Origin: Eubacterium limosum | Lineage (GTDB): Bacteria > Bacillota > Clostridia > Eubacteriales > Eubacteriaceae | Assembly: GCF_000807675.2 (NCBI RefSeq) | Contig: NZ_CP019962.1 | Location: 4,127,157 to 4,191,156 of the forward strand | Direction: 5' to 3' | DNA length: 64,000 nucleotides | In this document: piece after piece, positions 60,576 to 64,000 of the stretch | Position numbering within the stretch: position 1 is the first letter of the stretch | Layout of the letters: every line of letters begins with the position of its first letter | The notes under the pieces: model-generated | What the model was told of the DNA's origin: nothing | Seen by the model: only the letters and a program-made list of their open reading frames with translations | The model's database searches: none | Program-made: the position numbers and the translations under genes

Positions 60576-60606
60576 ATTTTAAATCCTAGAGCATACTCTA
60601 GGTCAA
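60576..60606 (-). promoter_or_regulatory. MerR-type promoter with 19-bp spacer and central dyad
   Basis: Minus-strand -35 TTGACC (60606-60601) and -10 TAAAAT (60581-60576) are 19 bp apart. The dyad CCTAGAG-N4-CTCTAGG (60585-60602) lies between them. A long spacer with a dyad is the classic layout for MerR-family activators, and the half-site resembles those of AdhR/NmlR-type members. No merR-family gene is in the window. Confidence 0.75.
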
Positions 60607-60631
60607 GCTTTTTTATCTCTAATTTTACATT

Positions 60632-60670
60632 AATTTTCAACAAAATGTAAATTACATTTTATTGAAAATT
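60632..60670. repeat. 39-bp near-perfect palindrome upstream of the micropeptide promoter
   Basis: AATTTTCAACAAAATGTAA (60632-60650) and its complement (60652-60670) differ at one position and are separated by a single A. TTACATTTT recurs at 60572-60580 in the -10 region. It may be an upstream operator. A further CTAGAG-like dyad, TAGAG-CGAA-CTCTA, lies at 60829-60842. The remainder of 60671-60880 is AT-rich with no gene I can support. Confidence 0.65.
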
Positions 60671-60885
60671 ATCATTCTGTTTACAACGGCTGATTCTCGA
60701 TGTTTTTATATCAAGTACTTTCCGTTTTTTGTATGCAACTATACAAGAATTATTCTTTTTTATATTTAAGATTTTTTTAAGTTTCTTTTTAAATATAAAA
60801 ACAGCCGCTTTTTTTAAACGGAAACAATAGAGCGAACTCTAGCTTTTGCTTATTAAATTCATATTACAAGAGCCCTCTCCACTTT

Positions 60886-60922
60886 AAAAGGCAGGAAAAC
60901 CGATTTGGTTTTCCTGCCTTTT
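60886..60922 (-). terminator. thiI terminator
   Basis: AAAAGGCAGGAAAACC (60886-60901) pairs perfectly with GGTTTTCCTGCCTTTT (60907-60922), 14 bp past the thiI stop. Confidence 0.93.
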
Positions 60923-60935
60923 AAATGTTGTTTTA

Positions 60936-62093
60936 TTAAACTCTTATAATTTCTGCGTCCTCGATTGCTTTTTCAATCATGGGGGCTACAATTTCTTCCA
61001 TTGGTCTTTCTGATTTAACAACGGCTTCCAGCTTGGGTTTTGTTTCTGGATGCTTGGGCACAAAAATCGTACAGCAGTCCTCGTACGGTAAAATAGAGGT
61101 CTCAAAGGTACCAATTCTTTCCGCAATAGTTACAATTTCCTGCTTATCCATTCCAATCAGAGGCCTGAATACTGGAAGGTCTACAACCGCGTTGGTAGCT
61201 CCCAGCCCTTCCTGTGTCTGACTGGCTACCTGCCCGAGGCTTTCTCCTGTGGTCAGAGACATGGCCCCATTGCGTCTGGCAATCTCCTGGGCGATCCGCA
61301 TCATATACCGGCGGATAATAATGGTTGTCTGACGTTCAGGACACACCTCAACAATTTTTGTCTGGATTTCTGTAAAAGGCACGACATACAGAGTAACCTT
61401 ACCGCAGTAACCCGACACAATCTTTGCCAGATCAATGACTTTTTCTTTGGCACGGTCGCTGGTGAAAGGAAAGCTGTGGAAATAAACACCAATCAGATCC
61501 ACTCCCCTTTTCGCCATCATATAACCTGCAACTGGGCTGTCAATTCCACCTGAGAGCAATAAAGCCGTCTTGCCGCTACACCCTACGGGGAGGCCGCCAT
61601 TGCATTGAATAAATTTATGATAAATATAGGTCTCTTCCCGGACTTCAACCCATAAGTTCATGTCTGGAGTGTGCATATCTACCTTAATATCCGGAATGTT
61701 GCGGAGCACTACAGCCCCTAGTCGCCGTCCGAGCTCTGGTGACTGAATGGGGAAACGCTTATCTCCACGTTTGGCAGTAATACGGAAGGTTTTAAAATCC
61801 GCTGCGTTGGCCTGTTCCAGTGTGGCCTTCTCGATGACCTCAATATCACTTTCCACCACAATGGCCGGGCTGACCGATACAATCCCAAAGACCTTTGTGA
61901 CTGCTTCCAGCGCACCCTCCAGATCTTCCTCGGAAAGATGCACAATAATGCGCCCCTGTATTTTCTGGACTTTTACACTCTCAAAGCGCTTCAGGGTATT
62001 GCGGATATTTTTTACCAATAAATCAATAAAGTAATTTCGGTTCAGGCCCTTCAGACTGATCTCACCATATCTTACTAAAATGACGTGTTTCAT
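60936..62093 (-). CDS. thiI: tRNA 4-thiouridine synthase ThiI
   Basis: A 385-residue enzyme that thiolates U8 of tRNA and can supply sulfur for thiamine thiazole. It starts MKHVILVRYGEISLKGLNRNYF, followed by the ferredoxin-like and THUMP domains (ATKVFGIVSVSPAIV; AKRGDKRFPIQSPELGRRLGA). The PP-loop SGGIDSPVAGYMMAKRG is near residue 180, then GVYFHSFPFT and the DCCTIFVPKHPETKP segment. The C-terminal rhodanese domain of E. coli ThiI is absent, as usual in Firmicutes. The ATG at 62093 has GAGG upstream. The gene follows the cysteine desulfurase and shares its promoter. Confidence 0.95.
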   Translation of the reverse strand: MKHVILVRYGEISLKGLNRNYFIDLLVKNIRNTLKRFESVKVQKIQGRIIVHLSEEDLEGALEAVTKVFGIVSVSPAIVVESDIEVIEKATLEQANAADFKTFRITAKRGDKRFPIQSPELGRRLGAVVLRNIPDIKVDMHTPDMNLWVEVREETYIYHKFIQCNGGLPVGCSGKTALLLSGGIDSPVAGYMMAKRGVDLIGVYFHSFPFTSDRAKEKVIDLAKIVSGYCGKVTLYVVPFTEIQTKIVEVCPERQTTIIIRRYMMRIAQEIARRNGAMSLTTGESLGQVASQTQEGLGATNAVVDLPVFRPLIGMDKQEIVTIAERIGTFETSILPYEDCCTIFVPKHPETKPKLEAVVKSERPMEEIVAPMIEKAIEDAEIIRV

Positions 62094-62110
62094 CAATTTA
62101 TTCCTCACTT

Positions 62111-63277
62111 TTATTTTTTTCGGCGCAAAAGCTTACGCAGCTGGCCCACTGCGTTTTCAATGGCCTCTGCGGCCTTCAGCACTTCCTCTTCGGTCGTCAT
62201 CATCGAAAAGCTGACACGGATGGTTCCTTCCTTATATTCCTCAGGAAGCCCAATCGCCTTTAAAACATACTGCTTTTCCTTTTTATGCGACGAACAGGCC
62301 GAGCCGGTCGAAACATAAATATGCTGCGCCTCCAGGCTGTGGAGCAGCACTTCGCCCCTGATGCCTTTAAAGGACAGACTCAAAACATAAGGGCAGCCAT
62401 TTTCAGGCCCATTCACCCGCATGTCCTCAATATTTTCCTTGAGGCAGTTTATCATCTCACTCCGTATGAAACGCATTTTCTCCAGCTGGCCGGAACCGCA
62501 GGCCTGCTGTACTTCAACGGCCTTGCCAAGCCCCATGATTCCTGGAACATTCTCTGTACCGGAGCGGAGGTTATTCTCCTGGCCGCCTCCGATAATCAGC
62601 GGTTTGATCCTTACGCCTTTTCTGATATAGATCGCCCCAATTCCCTTAGGCCCGCATATTTTGTGCCCGCATAAGGTCAATGCGTCAATCTTACAGGCTT
62701 TCACATCGACGGGCAGTTTCATAAATCCCTGGACATAGTCGGTATGGAAAAGACAGCTCGGGTTGCATTTTTTAATAAGCTCCCCAATGGCCGCCAGATC
62801 CTGCGCTGTCCCGGTTTCATTGTTAACTCCCATAATACTGACAAGCACGGTGTGCTCGTTAATGTTTTTTTCCAGCTCATCCATATCGATAAAGCCATCG
62901 TGGTCTACACTGAGGTACACCACATCCATGCCGTGGTCTTCATAAAACTTAAAGACTTCCAAAACAGAAGGGTGCTCAATCTGAGTTGTTATAATCCTTA
63001 TGTCCTCAACGCGCTGATTTTCAACAATGCCTTTAATGATCGTATTATTGCCTTCTGTTCCTCCAGACGTAAAATACAGCTCCTCTGGCTTACAGTGAAT
63101 GGCGTGGGCAATGCGGCCGCGCACATCCTTAATTGCTCTTTCGACCACAATTCCCCGGTCATATAAAGAGGATGGATTTCCATATTCCTCTGTAAGATAG
63201 CGCATCATTTCTTTCGCAACTTCCGGATGGGGACGCGTTGTTGCGGAATTATCCAAATATATTTCGTTCACTCTCAT
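62111..63277 (-). CDS. Cysteine desulfurase (NifS/IscS-like, dedicated to ThiI)
   Basis: A 388-residue PLP enzyme. It begins VNEIYLDNSATTRPHPEVAKEMMRYL. TSGGTEGNNTIIKG binds cofactor phosphate, ALTLCGHKICGPKGIGAIYI contains the Schiff-base lysine, and VSTGSACSSHKKEKQ the catalytic cysteine near residue 325. It transfers sulfur from cysteine as a persulfide. The immediate downstream thiI gene suggests that ThiI is the main acceptor, an arrangement like NifZ-ThiI in Bacillus. The ATG at 63277 overlaps a weak ribosome site. Confidence 0.94.
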   Translation of the reverse strand: MRVNEIYLDNSATTRPHPEVAKEMMRYLTEEYGNPSSLYDRGIVVERAIKDVRGRIAHAIHCKPEELYFTSGGTEGNNTIIKGIVENQRVEDIRIITTQIEHPSVLEVFKFYEDHGMDVVYLSVDHDGFIDMDELEKNINEHTVLVSIMGVNNETGTAQDLAAIGELIKKCNPSCLFHTDYVQGFMKLPVDVKACKIDALTLCGHKICGPKGIGAIYIRKGVRIKPLIIGGGQENNLRSGTENVPGIMGLGKAVEVQQACGSGQLEKMRFIRSEMINCLKENIEDMRVNGPENGCPYVLSLSFKGIRGEVLLHSLEAQHIYVSTGSACSSHKKEKQYVLKAIGLPEEYKEGTIRVSFSMMTTEEEVLKAAEAIENAVGQLRKLLRRKK

Positions 63278-63315
63278 CACCTGATCTCAATTTCAATTTC
63301 CCAAGTCTGCCCTCT

Positions 63316-63344
63316 ATTATACCCTACCGGCAGCCGCCGCTCAA
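63316..63344 (-). promoter_or_regulatory. Promoter of the desulfurase-thiI operon
   Basis: Minus-strand TTGAGC (63344-63339) and TATAAT (63321-63316) with 17 bp spacing, about 30 bp before the start codon. Confidence 0.8.
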
Positions 63345-63354
63345 GAAATACCAT

Positions 63355-63378
63355 AAAAAAACCGGACGAATTGTCCGA
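63355..63378 (-). terminator. dcd terminator
   Basis: CGGAC and GTCCG form a stem around AATTC, followed on the minus strand by GTTTTTTT. Confidence 0.8.
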
Positions 63379-63407
63379 TTTAAATTTCCATAACATTTTT
63401 TGCTTTG

Positions 63408-63950
63408 TTACTTCGCCTTCAGCTCTTTATCTAAAAAGATACGGCTTCCCACGGCATTGCGCTGGCCCTGGTATTTTCCAGCATAAGGATTAAGCGCCTC
63501 CTCGTCCATCTGGGCAAATACCAGCTGGCAGATGCGGCGTCCTGCTTCCAGTTTAATGGGCAGGCGATTGGCATTGTAAAGCTCCAGAGTAATTTCACCT
63601 TCAAAGCCAGGGTCAACCCACCCTGCGTTCTGGATAAACAGGCCCATACGCCCGATAGAGCTTCTTCCCTCCACAAAAGCCGTCAAATCGCAGGGGAGCT
63701 TGATGTACTCCATGGTCGTAGCTAGCAGAAAGGAATTGGAAGGGATAATAATCGAATCACTCTCAAACTGGACATACTGGATTTCATCCGTCATGGACAT
63801 TGCCTCAAACTTATTTTCATCCAGTTTCAGAAAGTTGCGGCCAAGCCGAATATCTACCGAGGCTGGCTGCACCTGTCCCTTTTCCAGAGGATCAATAATC
63901 AGCTCACCGCTGTCTAAATATTTATAAATGCTTTTATCTGATAAAATCAT
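63408..63950 (-). CDS. dcd: dCTP deaminase
   Basis: A 180-residue trimeric dUTPase-fold enzyme. VQPASVDIRLGRNF is the N-terminal motif, FVEGRSSIGRMGLFIQNAGWVDPGFEGEITLELYNA carries the nucleotide-binding serine/arginine and catalytic glutamate region, and AGRRICQLVF plus GKYQGQRNAVGSRI complete the family. It makes dUTP from dCTP for thymidylate synthesis; bifunctional dCTP deaminase/dUTPase versions exist and cannot be excluded by eye. The ATG at 63950 has AGGTGG upstream. Confidence 0.93.
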   Translation of the reverse strand: MILSDKSIYKYLDSGELIIDPLEKGQVQPASVDIRLGRNFLKLDENKFEAMSMTDEIQYVQFESDSIIIPSNSFLLATTMEYIKLPCDLTAFVEGRSSIGRMGLFIQNAGWVDPGFEGEITLELYNANRLPIKLEAGRRICQLVFAQMDEEALNPYAGKYQGQRNAVGSRIFLDKELKAK

Positions 63951-64000
63951 TGGTACCACCTAACGTATTTTTGATTATTTTAACATGCTCCGCTCTGCTT

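Noticed and set aside
1-64000. CRISPR array, prophage or rRNA operon
   Set aside because: No regularly spaced direct repeats with unique spacers, no phage structural genes and no rRNA sequence were seen.

Overview
The window looks like a chromosomal segment of an anaerobic Firmicute of class Clostridia. Gene content and style fit the Eubacterium limosum/callanderi group, but this is an inference and no rRNA is present to settle it. Supporting points are strong GGAGG ribosome binding sites, a mosaic base composition (about 30% GC in the polysaccharide genes, clearly higher elsewhere), a CprABC-like peptide-resistance transporter, nickel uptake genes, DUF134/NifX-like proteins, and FtsH and ThiI/IscS housekeeping genes.

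Layout. 1-12.6 kb is a minus-strand surface polysaccharide operon that runs off the left edge: EpsN-like aminotransferase, initiating sugar transferase, four glycosyltransferases, Wzy, pyruvyl transferase, Wzx, a dTDP-3-amino-sugar pair (FdtA/FdtB-like), a FemAB/GNAT protein and a partial aminotransferase. Its leader carries a promoter-proximal hairpin. 12.8-15.1 kb holds two overlapping paralogous GTPases. 15.2-22.5 kb holds cysE and a nikABCDE operon headed by a methyltransferase. 22.5-24.5 kb has an alarmone-hydrolase-like HD protein, an XRE regulator and about 1 kb with no convincing protein gene but much RNA-like structure. 24.5-31.1 kb is an antimicrobial-peptide-type ABC transporter followed by two two-component systems in tandem. 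31.2-37.1 kb has an amber-interrupted M20 amidohydrolase, a flippase, two acetyltransferases and a HerA-like ATPase. 37.3-44.6 kb has ftsH, a divergent tetR, NifX/DUF134, DUF4173, XRE/DUF2975 and DUF3089 genes. 44.7-51.7 kb is a cyclic-di-GMP region: a PTS-EIIC/EAL fusion, a small HTH protein, and a solute-binding protein paired with a sensor-GGDEF-EAL protein. 51.8-60.1 kb has tRNA-Arg, OsmC/Crp, an IS3-family element inserted in a terminator, SPFH/NfeD, CdaR/glycerate kinase, a hydrolase and an orphan protein. 60.1-60.9 kb encodes two previously unannotated 19-residue peptides behind a MerR-type promoter. 60.9-64 kb has thiI, a cysteine desulfurase and dcd.

Most notable observations: (1) tandem homologous micropeptides sharing a YYNPLK core, read from a 19-bp-spacer promoter whose spacer is a perfect dyad, the signature of MerR-family control; (2) a roughly 526-bp inverted composite element at 24 kb whose two halves fold into the same multi-stem structure with compensatory base changes; (3) a 27-bp palindrome family present at least six times, ending genes and bounding that element; (4) two otherwise intact reading frames broken only by in-frame TAG codons; (5) an IS copy that split a bidirectional terminator hairpin. 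Function calls rest on motifs read by eye; no database search was possible.
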